The position numbers were made by a program, and so were the translations under genes. 12,818 nucleotides of DNA from an uncultured Erysipelotrichaceae bacterium (GTDB lineage: Bacteria; Bacillota_I; Bacilli_A; Erysipelotrichales; Coprobacillaceae). Location of the stretch: assembly GCA_947573745.1 (NCBI GenBank), contig CANPGX010000013.1, forward strand, positions 1 through 12,818, read 5' to 3'. Positions 1 through 6,144 of this stretch are shown here, in pieces. The notes beneath the pieces are model-generated. The model saw nothing but the letters and a program-made list of their open reading frames with translations. It did no database searches and was not told the DNA's origin. Positions within the stretch are counted from its first letter, which is position 1. Every line of letters begins with the position of its first letter.

Positions 1-188
1 AAATACTTTTCAATCAAAGCTTTTTTATCTTCTTTGTGAATCGTTTGATTCACAAAAAATGATAAAATGTCATCATCTTTAAAAACATCTGCAATGATCA
101 TCAGTTCTTGTTCAAATAGTGCTAAGCTATTTTCTTCTTTAGCGATATCAAACAAGGCACTGGCATATCTTGATGATACACTATCCAT
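1..188 (-). CDS. atpH: ATP synthase F1 delta subunit, N-terminal part (runs off window)
   Basis: This is the delta subunit (OSCP) that joins the F1 head to the peripheral b stalk of the F-type ATP synthase. Only the first 62 codons are inside the window. The translation begins MDSVSSRYASALFDIAKEEN, which contains the family's N-terminal RYAxALFDIAKEE signature. The helical N-terminal domain that binds F1 alpha subunits is therefore present, and the C-terminal part lies beyond position 1. The ATG overlaps the atpF stop codon (TAATG), so translation is coupled. A GGAAA-like ribosome site lies about 9 nt upstream. Gene order atpB-E-F-H is the standard one for bacteria. Confidence 0.93.
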   Translation of the reverse strand, partial: MDSVSSRYASALFDIAKEENSLALFEQELMIIADVFKDDDILSFFVNQTIHKEDKKALIEKY

Positions 189-691
189 TAGTTTTTCATT
201 TCCTTTACAAATTGTTCAACGAGTGTTTGATTAGATGATTGACGCATATCTTTTTCGATCACTTTAGAAGCTGCTTCTAGCGCAATCTCTACAATTTCTT
301 GTTTCATTTCTTCTTGAGCTAGTGCTTTTTGGTGATCAATTTCTTTTTGAGCTTGTTCAATTTTCGAAGTTGCTTCTTCGCGTGCTTCTTCTAGAATACC
401 TTCTTTCACCTTTAAAGCATCTTGTTTTGCTTTTTCAATGATTTCTCTATACTCTTTGGCACTCGCACGTGATTGTTCTTCACTTTCTTTAAGAAAAACT
501 TGTGCTTCTTCTTTCATCGTTTTCGCTTCTTGAATGTTTCCTTCAATAAAATCAGCTCTTTTGGCCATATAATCTTGCAGAGGTTTCCATAAAAACTTTT
601 TAAAGAAATACAGTAAAACACCTGTTGCCAAAAGCTGTGTAATCATTGTTGCTATATTGGGGAACAGTTTTCCTGCAATATCTATATTCAT
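188..691 (-). CDS. atpF: ATP synthase F0 subunit b
   Basis: Subunit b forms the peripheral stalk that holds F1 still while the c ring turns. The 167-residue product has the family layout: a short N-terminus, one membrane helix at about residues 14-32 ending in FKKFLWKPLQ, then a long charged helix to the C-terminus rich in Glu, Lys and Ala with few prolines or glycines, as needed for the b-b dimer coiled coil. Length is typical (about 160-170). An AGGAGG site 6 nt before the ATG supports this start. It sits between atpE and atpH, and its stop codon overlaps the atpH start by one base. There is a single b gene here and no b' copy. Confidence 0.95.
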   Translation of the reverse strand: MNIDIAGKLFPNIATMITQLLATGVLLYFFKKFLWKPLQDYMAKRADFIEGNIQEAKTMKEEAQVFLKESEEQSRASAKEYREIIEKAKQDALKVKEGILEEAREEATSKIEQAQKEIDHQKALAQEEMKQEIVEIALEAASKVIEKDMRQSSNQTLVEQFVKEMKN

Positions 692-729
692 AGCTTTCCT
701 CCTTTATCTTATATTTTTTAAGTTCTATC

Positions 730-957
730 TTATTTGAAAAGGAACATTAAAATAAATGACACTAATAAACCGTAGATGGCAACCGTTTCAGAAATACCAC
801 ACCCAACGATCATCATTAAACGAATTTTGTTTTCAGCTTCTGGATTACGGCCTACAGCTTCAACAGCTTTAGCTGCTGCCATCCCTTCTCCAAATGCTGT
901 ACCAAATCCTGCAAATACTGCGATAGCTGCTGCAATAGCGATTAAACCTCTTTCCAT
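730..957 (-). CDS. atpE: ATP synthase F0 subunit c with two-carboxylate, Na+-type ion site
   Basis: Subunit c forms the ion-carrying rotor ring. The 75-residue protein is two membrane helices around the polar loop VGRNPEAENK (about 35-44), where F1 gamma/epsilon dock. The ion-binding Glu is E57 in GISETVAIYG. Compared with the Ilyobacter tartaricus c subunit (from memory), E57 matches E65, T58 matches S66 and Y62 matches Y70, while E24 in GEGMAAAK replaces Q32. The 33-residue spacing E24-E57 equals E32-E65. This is the two-carboxylate pattern described for the Fusobacterium nucleatum Na+ ring. Na+ coupling is therefore likely but inferred. AGGAGG lies 8 nt before the ATG; atpB is 19 bp upstream. 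Confidence 0.95.
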   Translation of the reverse strand: MERGLIAIAAAIAVFAGFGTAFGEGMAAAKAVEAVGRNPEAENKIRLMMIVGCGISETVAIYGLLVSFILMFLFK

Positions 958-976
958 TTTTTCTTCCTCCTATTTC

Positions 977-1669
977 CTATTCTTCATTCATTTCAATTGA
1001 GATAAAAATACTTGATAATGTGACAAAAATAAATGTTTGTAAAACCCCAGAGAAAACATCAAAGTATGCGTGTAATACCGGTGTGATCAAAGGGCTTAAA
1101 ATATCAATAGGTAGAAAAGATATTAGACTACCTATTGCATTGTAAATCAACGACATGAGGATCGTACCACTTAACACATTTCCAAACAAACGCAAAGAAA
1201 GTGATAATAATGGTGCAATAGCACTCAAGATATTCGTTGGTGGCAACAGCATGCCCTTAATATAAGAGAAAATACCATTGCTTTTAACTTTAGCCACCTG
1301 AATACATATAAATGTAATCAAAGCTAGAGTCAAAGTAATTGAATAATTTGATGTTGGTGAGTCAAAACCAATTAGTCCACTTAAATTAGACACCAATAAA
1401 TAGATAGCCAACATCATAAAATAGGGGTAAAGTGTCTTTTCACATCGTTTTGGAAGTAATGTTGAAAAATAATTCTGTTCCATTTTCAATGCTTCTTCTA
1501 CTACTAAGACAATGCCCCTTGGCTTTTTTAATGGATCTGCTTTCTTAATTTTATAACCTGCATAAACAAAGAAAGCACAAAGCAATGCCGTAATGATCAA
1601 TGAAAAAATTAACTCTACCTGAATTGTTATATGAATACTACATATTGTAGGATCCATGATATAAAGCAT
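977..1669 (-). CDS. atpB: ATP synthase F0 subunit a
   Basis: Subunit a is the membrane stator channel that passes ions to and from the c ring. The 230-residue product has several hydrophobic helices and the family signature SLRLFGN at 158-164, whose R160 is the essential arginine (E. coli R210) that separates the entry and exit half-channels. The C-terminal helix with HAYFDVFSGVLQTFIFVTLS (about 200-219) is also typical, as is the ITLTLAL segment. It is somewhat shorter than E. coli subunit a (271), as is common in Firmicutes. GGAGGT lies 11 nt before the ATG, a slightly long spacing. It is downstream of atpI and upstream of atpE. Confidence 0.95.
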   Translation of the reverse strand: MLYIMDPTICSIHITIQVELIFSLIITALLCAFFVYAGYKIKKADPLKKPRGIVLVVEEALKMEQNYFSTLLPKRCEKTLYPYFMMLAIYLLVSNLSGLIGFDSPTSNYSITLTLALITFICIQVAKVKSNGIFSYIKGMLLPPTNILSAIAPLLSLSLRLFGNVLSGTILMSLIYNAIGSLISFLPIDILSPLITPVLHAYFDVFSGVLQTFIFVTLSSIFISIEMNEE

Positions 1670-1687
1670 ATGTTTTGGACACCTCCT

Positions 1688-2044
1688 TTAAAATAAATAT
1701 TTTTCCAAATGAAGTGTTACCTTCACAACAAAATATCCTAAACATAGGGTGTATAGATTAATCCAATGCACTTTGATGGCTAATAAAAAACCCAAGGCGT
1801 AAATCAACATGCGTACAATGAAAAATAAACTTGTTAAATAAGCATTCTTACTTATTTGAACCATTAAAACCGTATCAACCATCTTCACGATGAGAAAAAA
1901 ATTCACCAAATTAATAAGATAACCTATCGCAAAACCTATGACTAAGTCAATTCGATGAAACATCATCGATCCTATGATCAATATACCCTCTATCACACCA
2001 AACAGTTTGCTAGAGGCCTTCACAATATCAAATTCATCTTTCAT
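1688..2044 (-). CDS. atpI: ATP synthase subunit I-like membrane protein
   Basis: The 118-residue protein is made of about four hydrophobic segments, with the AtpI-like run IGYLINLVNFFLIVKMVD near residues 40-57 and a C-terminal basic/acidic tip after the last helix. Position directly upstream of atpB and this topology match the ATP synthase subunit I family (AtpI), which helps c-ring assembly and with AtpZ has been proposed to move Mg2+ or Ca2+. AtpI proteins are poorly conserved, so the call rests on layout and location more than on sequence. An AAAGGA site precedes the ATG, within the last codons of atpZ, only 4 bp from its stop. Confidence 0.8.
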   Translation of the reverse strand: MKDEFDIVKASSKLFGVIEGILIIGSMMFHRIDLVIGFAIGYLINLVNFFLIVKMVDTVLMVQISKNAYLTSLFFIVRMLIYALGFLLAIKVHWINLYTLCLGYFVVKVTLHLEKYLF

Positions 2045-2048
2045 ATCT

Positions 2049-2273
2049 TTATTCCTTTGTTAGGTCCCATAGACTTTTAAAACAACTTATAAGTCCTAAT
2101 AGAAGGAGCAAGAAGCTAAAAAGCATCTTTGTTTTTAAATGATGATCAAGCCACATGCCTATCCATAGACTTAGAATCAAAGTACCACCAATGGTTACAC
2201 CTATATGTAAACAACGTACTAAAATCTTCCAGCCTGAATGTTTATTCGGTGCCAAATAAACGATCTCCTGCAT
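2049..2273 (-). CDS. atpZ: AtpZ-like small two-helix membrane protein
   Basis: A short protein of two membrane helices joined by a WIGMWLDHHLKTK segment. The glycine-rich first helix (GVTIGGTLILSLWIGMWLD) and second helix ending in FKSLWDL match the AtpZ family (the first gene of many Clostridia-type atp operons, associated with Mg2+/Ca2+ transport with AtpI). The start lies inside the 3' end of upp. Three starts are possible: GTG at 2276, ATG at 2273 (used here, weak ribosome site), and TTG at 2255, which has a better AGGAG 8 nt upstream and would give 68 residues. The first-membrane-helix region is the same in all three. It is cotranscribed with upp and the ATP synthase genes. Confidence 0.75.
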   Translation of the reverse strand: MQEIVYLAPNKHSGWKILVRCLHIGVTIGGTLILSLWIGMWLDHHLKTKMLFSFLLLLLGLISCFKSLWDLTKE

Positions 2274-2855
2274 CACCTAAACCAGGAACAATATAACCTT
2301 TTTCATTAAGATGATCATCTAATGCTGCAATGTAGAACTCTACATCCGGATGTGCTTTTTCCATCACTTGAATACCCTCTGGTGCTGCAACAAGACACAT
2401 AAACTTAATATCCTTTGCTCCACGGGCCTTAATATTGCTTAATGCTGCGCTACCACTACCCGCTGTCGCTAACATTGGGTCCACAACAATCACTGTTTTC
2501 TGATCTAAATCTTTAGGAAACTTAGCATAATACTCTTCAGGCAATAACGTTTCCCCATACCAATATAACCCACACTGGCATCTTTAATGACATCTCGCAC
2601 GCCATCTAAAAAGCCAAGACCAGCTCTTAAAATAGGCACGATCACAATTTCTTTCTTTAATTGAACACCCACCATACTTTCTAAAGGTGTTTCAATGTTA
2701 ACTTCAGTTGTTTCTAAGTCTTCACACACTGCATATGTCATGAGTTTGGCAATTTCATCAAGGTTGCTTTTAAACTCTTTAGGCTTTGTATGAAGATCAC
2801 GCATGATCGTCAACTTATGATTAATCAATGGATGATTTAAATAATGCATTCCCAT
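2242..2855 (-). pseudogene. upp: Uracil phosphoribosyltransferase, frameshifted
   Basis: Uracil phosphoribosyltransferase makes UMP from uracil and PRPP for pyrimidine salvage. Two frames each match one half of the family. The first (2505-2855) has IVPILRAGLGFLDGV and VGYIGM, then runs into 11 unrelated residues and a stop. The second, read from about 2554, carries ETLLPEEYYAKFP, the PRPP-binding loop VVDPMLATAGSGSA and the C-terminal GYIVPGLGDAGDRLFGTE. The family has GMYRxEETL at this point. Here GGT ATG is followed by GGGAAACG, so about 10 nt are missing, removing the YRxE codons. GGAGG lies 8 nt before the ATG. Either a real null allele or a sequencing error; the rest is well conserved, so any loss is recent. 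Confidence 0.88.
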
Positions 2856-2868
2856 TTTTATTTCCTCC

Positions 2869-3477
2869 CTATATCCATATTTGATTTATTTGATCAAGAG
2901 TGAGATCTCCTTGTCTTAATAATTGAATCTTTTCTCTTGTTAAATCCACAACACTGCTTGGTAAAAGATGTCCACTCTCTCCCTCAACGATCAAATCAAT
3001 TTTTCCATCGAGTTGCGTCAAGACATCTTGTGACGTGATACAATCAGGTTTTCCCGATATATTGGCACTTGTGACCATCAATGGACAACCAATGCGATCA
3101 ATAAGTTCACGTACAAAAGCATCATCTGGAATACGAATACCTAAAGTAGTTTTACCACAAGTCATTTCCAAAGGGACATCATCTTTCTTATTTAGTATGA
3201 CCGTGATTGCCCCTGGCATAAACGCTGAAATTACTTTTTCGTCCCTTAGGGTCACTTTAGCATATTTTTGAATATCTTCTATATTGGAAAGCATCATCGT
3301 AATAGATTTATTCATCGGACGCATTTTCGCTTCAAATAGACGATTTAATGCTTTGATAGAACCATATTTTGCTGCTAATCCATAAACAGTCTCTGTTGGA
3401 AAAGCGATAATTTTTTCATCATTCAACATGTCTATCATCTTATCTATCGCTTCTTTAGCAACTATATCTGTTTTCAT
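2869..3477 (-). CDS. tsaC: Threonylcarbamoyl-AMP synthase (TsaC/YrdC/YwlC-type)
   Basis: The enzyme makes threonylcarbamoyl-AMP from threonine, bicarbonate and ATP, the first step of the universal t6A37 tRNA modification. The 202-residue product is the single YrdC-domain form rather than two-domain Sua5 (about 340). Visible motifs are FPTETVYGLA (26-35), the KxR pair K51-M-R53, PGAITVIL (88-95), GIRIPDD (113-119) and TSANISG (136-142), which together line the nucleotide site. I chose ATG 3477 because GGAGG lies 5-6 nt before it; an upstream TTG at 3489 would put this site inside the gene. The stop overlaps the region of the upp ribosome site. In B. subtilis ywlC is also near spoIIR, upp and atp. 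Confidence 0.9.
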   Translation of the reverse strand: MKTDIVAKEAIDKMIDMLNDEKIIAFPTETVYGLAAKYGSIKALNRLFEAKMRPMNKSITMMLSNIEDIQKYAKVTLRDEKVISAFMPGAITVILNKKDDVPLEMTCGKTTLGIRIPDDAFVRELIDRIGCPLMVTSANISGKPDCITSQDVLTQLDGKIDLIVEGESGHLLPSSVVDLTREKIQLLRQGDLTLDQINQIWI

Positions 3478-3524
3478 GAAAACCTCCAAATATCCTAGAT
3501 CCTTATTTTTATACTAACAATTAT

Positions 3525-3552
3525 TTTATACCAAATTTATACCTAAAAGCAA
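3525..3552 (-). promoter_or_regulatory. Putative sigma-A promoter of the tsaC-upp-atp block
   Basis: On the minus strand TTGCTT (3547-3552) and TATAAA (3525-3530) are 16 bp apart, about 48 bp before the tsaC start. It lies just after the ydjC terminator, and I see no better promoter before atpH, so it may drive the whole ATP synthase block. A second, poorer TATAAA lies nearer the gene. Confidence 0.5.
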
Positions 3553-3583
3553 ATAGTTTAAAGAAGAATTGCTATCATCTGCC

Positions 3584-3626
3584 AAAAATAAAGGGGCTTT
3601 CTCTTAAAACATGAAGAGAAATACCC
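3584..3626 (-). terminator. Rho-independent terminator after the ydjC-like gene
   Basis: On the minus strand GGG-TA-TTTCTCTT pairs with AAGAGAAA-G-CCC around an 8-nt loop (3606-3613), followed by CTTTATTTTT. It begins 9 nt after the stop codon. Confidence 0.82.
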
Positions 3627-3634
3627 AATTTCAT

Positions 3635-4480
3635 TTACTTCTTTTTTATTTCCTCTATCCATTGATTGAGTTCTCGTGAGCCAATCAATTCAACATGATG
3701 CTCTTTACACCAAGTCTTAACAGCATCATCACAAAGCATAGCCGCTTCTTTGACCCTTGTAATCGTTAATGTTGACATCTCTAAAAGTTCTTCATCGATA
3801 AAACCAGCATGAGTATGCAAAAAACATACTGCCTCGTCATCATCGACATAATCCTGAAAATAATGAAGTTCTCCCTTTTTAAACATCTCTAATGGGCTGG
3901 GTCCATTCATTTGCGAATCTAACTGAGATATACTTTGATCATGCGTATTCTTAGGATACCATGGTCCCAAAACAAGTGTCAGTGGTTTAAAATAAGCTTG
4001 TTGTTGTTCCAATGTCATTAAGCCATATTTTTTAGCTACATCTTCTCTTGCTTTTTCTACATTTTCGCAATCAAAATAAGAATGCCCTCCAATATAATGA
4101 GGCTTATATCCTAAAATACGAATAAATTCCTTCACTTGTGCTTCTGTTTCAAGATAAGCTTCTTCATAAGGAATATGATTGACTTCACCAGCACGATCTT
4201 TAGCCATATGATATCCAGAACGATGGAATACCCCTTGCTCATCTACTAAACTAGGAATATCTTTAGGATCTGATAAAGGTCTTCCTGATACCAAATTAAT
4301 ATCTTGGCCAATCGATACATGAGGATAAAGCTTATCCAATAATTTAGCATAATATTCTGCATGTGGTCCATTAGTCATCAAACCTGTTTGTGTAAGAATA
4401 CCTTCTCTTGCACATTTTAAAATACCTTCTGCAACACCATCCGTCATAGCAAAATCATCTGCTTGAACAACTAATTTCAT
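3635..4480 (-). CDS. YdjC/ChbG-family carbohydrate deacetylase-like protein
   Basis: The family hydrolyses N-acetyl groups from sugars such as diacetylchitobiose using a divalent metal. The 281-residue product has the N-terminal metal-site motif QADDFAMTDGV (6-16), GGHSYFD (131-137) and LHTHAGF (221-227), all in family order, with no signal peptide, so it is cytoplasmic. The motif that normally reads GxHxNLTSGxPL is here GQDINLVSGRPL (58-69), so the usual second metal ligand His is Asp60; this may mark a subfamily with changed chemistry. Start ATG 4480 is chosen because GGAGG lies 7 nt upstream; an earlier ATG at 4504 would place that site within the gene. It is transcribed alone, and the substrate is unknown. 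Confidence 0.82.
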   Translation of the reverse strand: MKLVVQADDFAMTDGVAEGILKCAREGILTQTGLMTNGPHAEYYAKLLDKLYPHVSIGQDINLVSGRPLSDPKDIPSLVDEQGVFHRSGYHMAKDRAGEVNHIPYEEAYLETEAQVKEFIRILGYKPHYIGGHSYFDCENVEKAREDVAKKYGLMTLEQQQAYFKPLTLVLGPWYPKNTHDQSISQLDSQMNGPSPLEMFKKGELHYFQDYVDDDEAVCFLHTHAGFIDEELLEMSTLTITRVKEAAMLCDDAVKTWCKEHHVELIGSRELNQWIEEIKKK

Positions 4481-4516
4481 TTCATAACCTCCTTCATCTA
4501 ACATGTTTACGCTTTC

Positions 4517-4525
4517 ATTATACCA
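4517..4525 (-). promoter_or_regulatory. Extended -10 promoter of the ydjC-like gene
   Basis: The minus strand reads TGG-TATAAT, a perfect -10 with TGn extension, 37 bp before the chosen start. No good -35 hexamer is visible in the A-rich sequence upstream, which is usual for extended -10 promoters. Confidence 0.7.
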
Positions 4526-4560
4526 TATTTTTTCTTATTTTCTTTTTATTTTCAAATCAT

Positions 4561-4591
4561 AAAAAAAGGAACATCTCTTGTCAATGTCCCT
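4561..4591 (-). terminator. Terminator overlapping the end of the small secreted protein gene
   Basis: On the minus strand AGGGACAT pairs with ATGTTCCT (one G-T pair) around a 9-nt loop, followed by TTTTTT(T). The stem uses the last codons of the gene at 4581 and its TGA stop lies in the loop. Confidence 0.85.
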
Positions 4592-4943
4592 TAGAAAACC
4601 ATTCAAATAATAAACTTTTTACTTTTACATTTTCTTCACAATAATTTGTTTTGATTTCACCTTTAAGCACCTTATTGGATGGACTATCTACTACAATGAT
4701 CAACGTATGATCTTGATAGTAAGCTGATTCATAATCTAAAAGATGATCTTTTAAAATCTCCTCATAATCTTCTTTATCCATCCCTTTGGCCCATTCCTTA
4801 AAGTCTTGTAGAAACTCTTTTTTTATAGTATAAAGCTTATCTACGTTTTCTTGACTTCCACGAATTTCAAAATAATAACGATCATCTGCTTGAATCGTTA
4901 TGAAAGAACATAATATTAATACACAGATTACAAGCTTCTTCAT
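4581..4943 (-). CDS. Small secreted protein, possible reduced SpoIIR-like protein
   Basis: The 120-residue protein starts with a signal peptide (MKKLVICVLILCSFITIQA, cleavage probably after A19), followed by a charged soluble domain of about 100 residues and no further membrane helix. I do not recognise it firmly. Weak likeness to the forespore-secreted signal protein SpoIIR is visible: an early FEIRGSQENVDKLYTIK segment resembling the IRLRILANSDSDQDQQLK region, and a C-terminus VKVKSLLFEWF resembling EVKFFLVEWI of B. subtilis SpoIIR (recalled from memory). It lacks the WWCVLFPPLC core and is half the length. The neighbours tsaC, upp and atp are also near spoIIR in Bacillus. An AGGTG site precedes the ATG; it lies 39 bp after the M50 gene, probably one transcript. 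Confidence 0.7.
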   Translation of the reverse strand: MKKLVICVLILCSFITIQADDRYYFEIRGSQENVDKLYTIKKEFLQDFKEWAKGMDKEDYEEILKDHLLDYESAYYQDHTLIIVVDSPSNKVLKGEIKTNYCEENVKVKSLLFEWFSKGH

Positions 4944-4982
4944 TTTCTCACCTCTAAAGAAGTCTTGCCATTTTAAAATGCT

Positions 4983-6083
4983 TTATACATCATAGTGCAT
5001 ATGAATATAATCAATAAGTTCTAACTCCATAGTTAGTTCAGAAGTTTGAGGTATATTTTTTATGTATTTCTTTTTTCTTTTAAACAGATTAACTTTCTTA
5101 TTTTCATCATGATCATATAAACATAAGTAAAGATATTGTAATCTTATTTTAGATAACGTATAAGGTTCCATCATTTTAATATACTTTTTAACTGGTTTTA
5201 ATAATGTATCTATTTCTTCTTGCGATGCACCCAAAATCATCTTAACAAAAGTGTAGTCACAAATAATTTCATTTTTAACAACAGTCACAGATTGAGGATG
5301 GTGATATAAGTTTTCAAGCAGTTCATAAGCCTTATCAAATTGATGTTTTGCCATATGGTAGATGGCCATAAAATCAATTAGTGGAGCATAAAAAGTATCT
5401 TCTGCTGGAGTATGAAGATAAGGTTCTAACTTTTCCACTGGATAATCAGTAATAGCTTTATTTTGATAAAGCCATGCATTGATATCTAACTGTAAGTAAA
5501 GGGCCTTTCTTTTTTGGTCATCTTTCATAGAAATCCATAAATTATAGCCATCATTGCATATACCATTGGCATTCATAGGAATACCGTTCATCAAAGCTGT
5601 TGCTATAGCGATGAGTATGTTCAATAATAAAGTTGCCGTTACATACATATTCTCTATTTTAAATAAATATAATAATAGACCACAAATCAAAGCTACTATT
5701 AAATTCATAAGAACACCGCCAGCATGATAGAGTTTAAAGATCTGATCATCTTCTGGTGGAATAAGTAAACATTGCCCAGCTGTACCAGGAATATGATAAC
5801 GTTTTATCGTGTATCCTGTATCTTGCTTGATCAACACCCACTTCCCAATCCTAAAAGATAAAAACTGATATCCTGTCCATAAACCGAAAACTAAGTGTCC
5901 TGCTTCATGAATGATAATTTGTATAAAATAACTTAAAACCAAAATGACCAGCATGGCCAAAAGACTTTCCCATCGTTCTAAGGCATCAAAATATTCTAGT
6001 ATTTCTACAATAAAGATCCCTAAAAAGATGCCTAATATGAGTGAGTATAGCATGAATAAGGTCTTTTTTACTTTATCTTTCAT
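4983..6083 (-). CDS. M50-family (site-2-protease-like) membrane metallopeptidase
   Basis: An integral membrane zinc protease of the M50 type, which cuts substrates within or near the membrane. Of 366 residues the N-terminal half is membrane: helices at about 8-29 and 42-58, the zinc motif HEAGH at 59-63, then GGVLMN (122-127) in a further helix, another helix at about 148-168, and NANGICNDG (171-179), whose Asp177-type residue fits the third zinc ligand of the family's C-terminal xDG motif. The C-terminal half (about 190-366) is a soluble, helix-rich region like TPR-type repeats. The conserved block RYHIPGTAGQCLLIPPEDD (95-113) separates the zinc motifs. ATG 6083 is used (AGAGGTG upstream); TTG 6086 is the alternative. 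The substrate is unknown. Confidence 0.8.
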   Translation of the reverse strand: MKDKVKKTLFMLYSLILGIFLGIFIVEILEYFDALERWESLLAMLVILVLSYFIQIIIHEAGHLVFGLWTGYQFLSFRIGKWVLIKQDTGYTIKRYHIPGTAGQCLLIPPEDDQIFKLYHAGGVLMNLIVALICGLLLYLFKIENMYVTATLLLNILIAIATALMNGIPMNANGICNDGYNLWISMKDDQKRKALYLQLDINAWLYQNKAITDYPVEKLEPYLHTPAEDTFYAPLIDFMAIYHMAKHQFDKAYELLENLYHHPQSVTVVKNEIICDYTFVKMILGASQEEIDTLLKPVKKYIKMMEPYTLSKIRLQYLYLCLYDHDENKKVNLFKRKKKYIKNIPQTSELTMELELIDYIHMHYDV

Positions 6084-6102
6084 CAAATCACCTCTTTTTT
6101 TT

Positions 6103-6111
6103 ATTATAACA
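6103..6111 (-). promoter_or_regulatory. Extended -10 promoter of the M50 peptidase gene
   Basis: TGT-TATAAT on the minus strand lies 20 bp before the start codon, directly after the T tract of the prs terminator. The expected -35 position falls in the terminator stem and is a poor match. Confidence 0.6.
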
Positions 6112-6112
6112 C

Positions 6113-6136
6113 AAAAAAAGCCCAGTTGGACTGGAC
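6113..6136 (-). terminator. Terminator of the glmU-prs operon
   Basis: On the minus strand GTCCAGT pairs with ACTGGGC (7 bp, one T-G) around a 3-nt loop, followed by seven T. It starts 8 nt after the prs stop codon. Confidence 0.88.
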
Positions 6137-6144
6137 TCTATCTT

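Noticed and set aside
776..1000. Plus-strand open frame across atpE
   Set aside because: It is the antisense shadow of atpE, without ribosome site or family likeness.
2505..2580. Programmed ribosomal frameshift in upp
   Set aside because: No slippery heptamer with downstream structure is evident, and the conserved YRxE codons are missing, which frameshifting would not restore.
4963..4985. Short palindrome CATTTTAAAATG between the M50 gene and the next
   Set aside because: All A/T core, no T tract; too weak to be called a terminator or operator.
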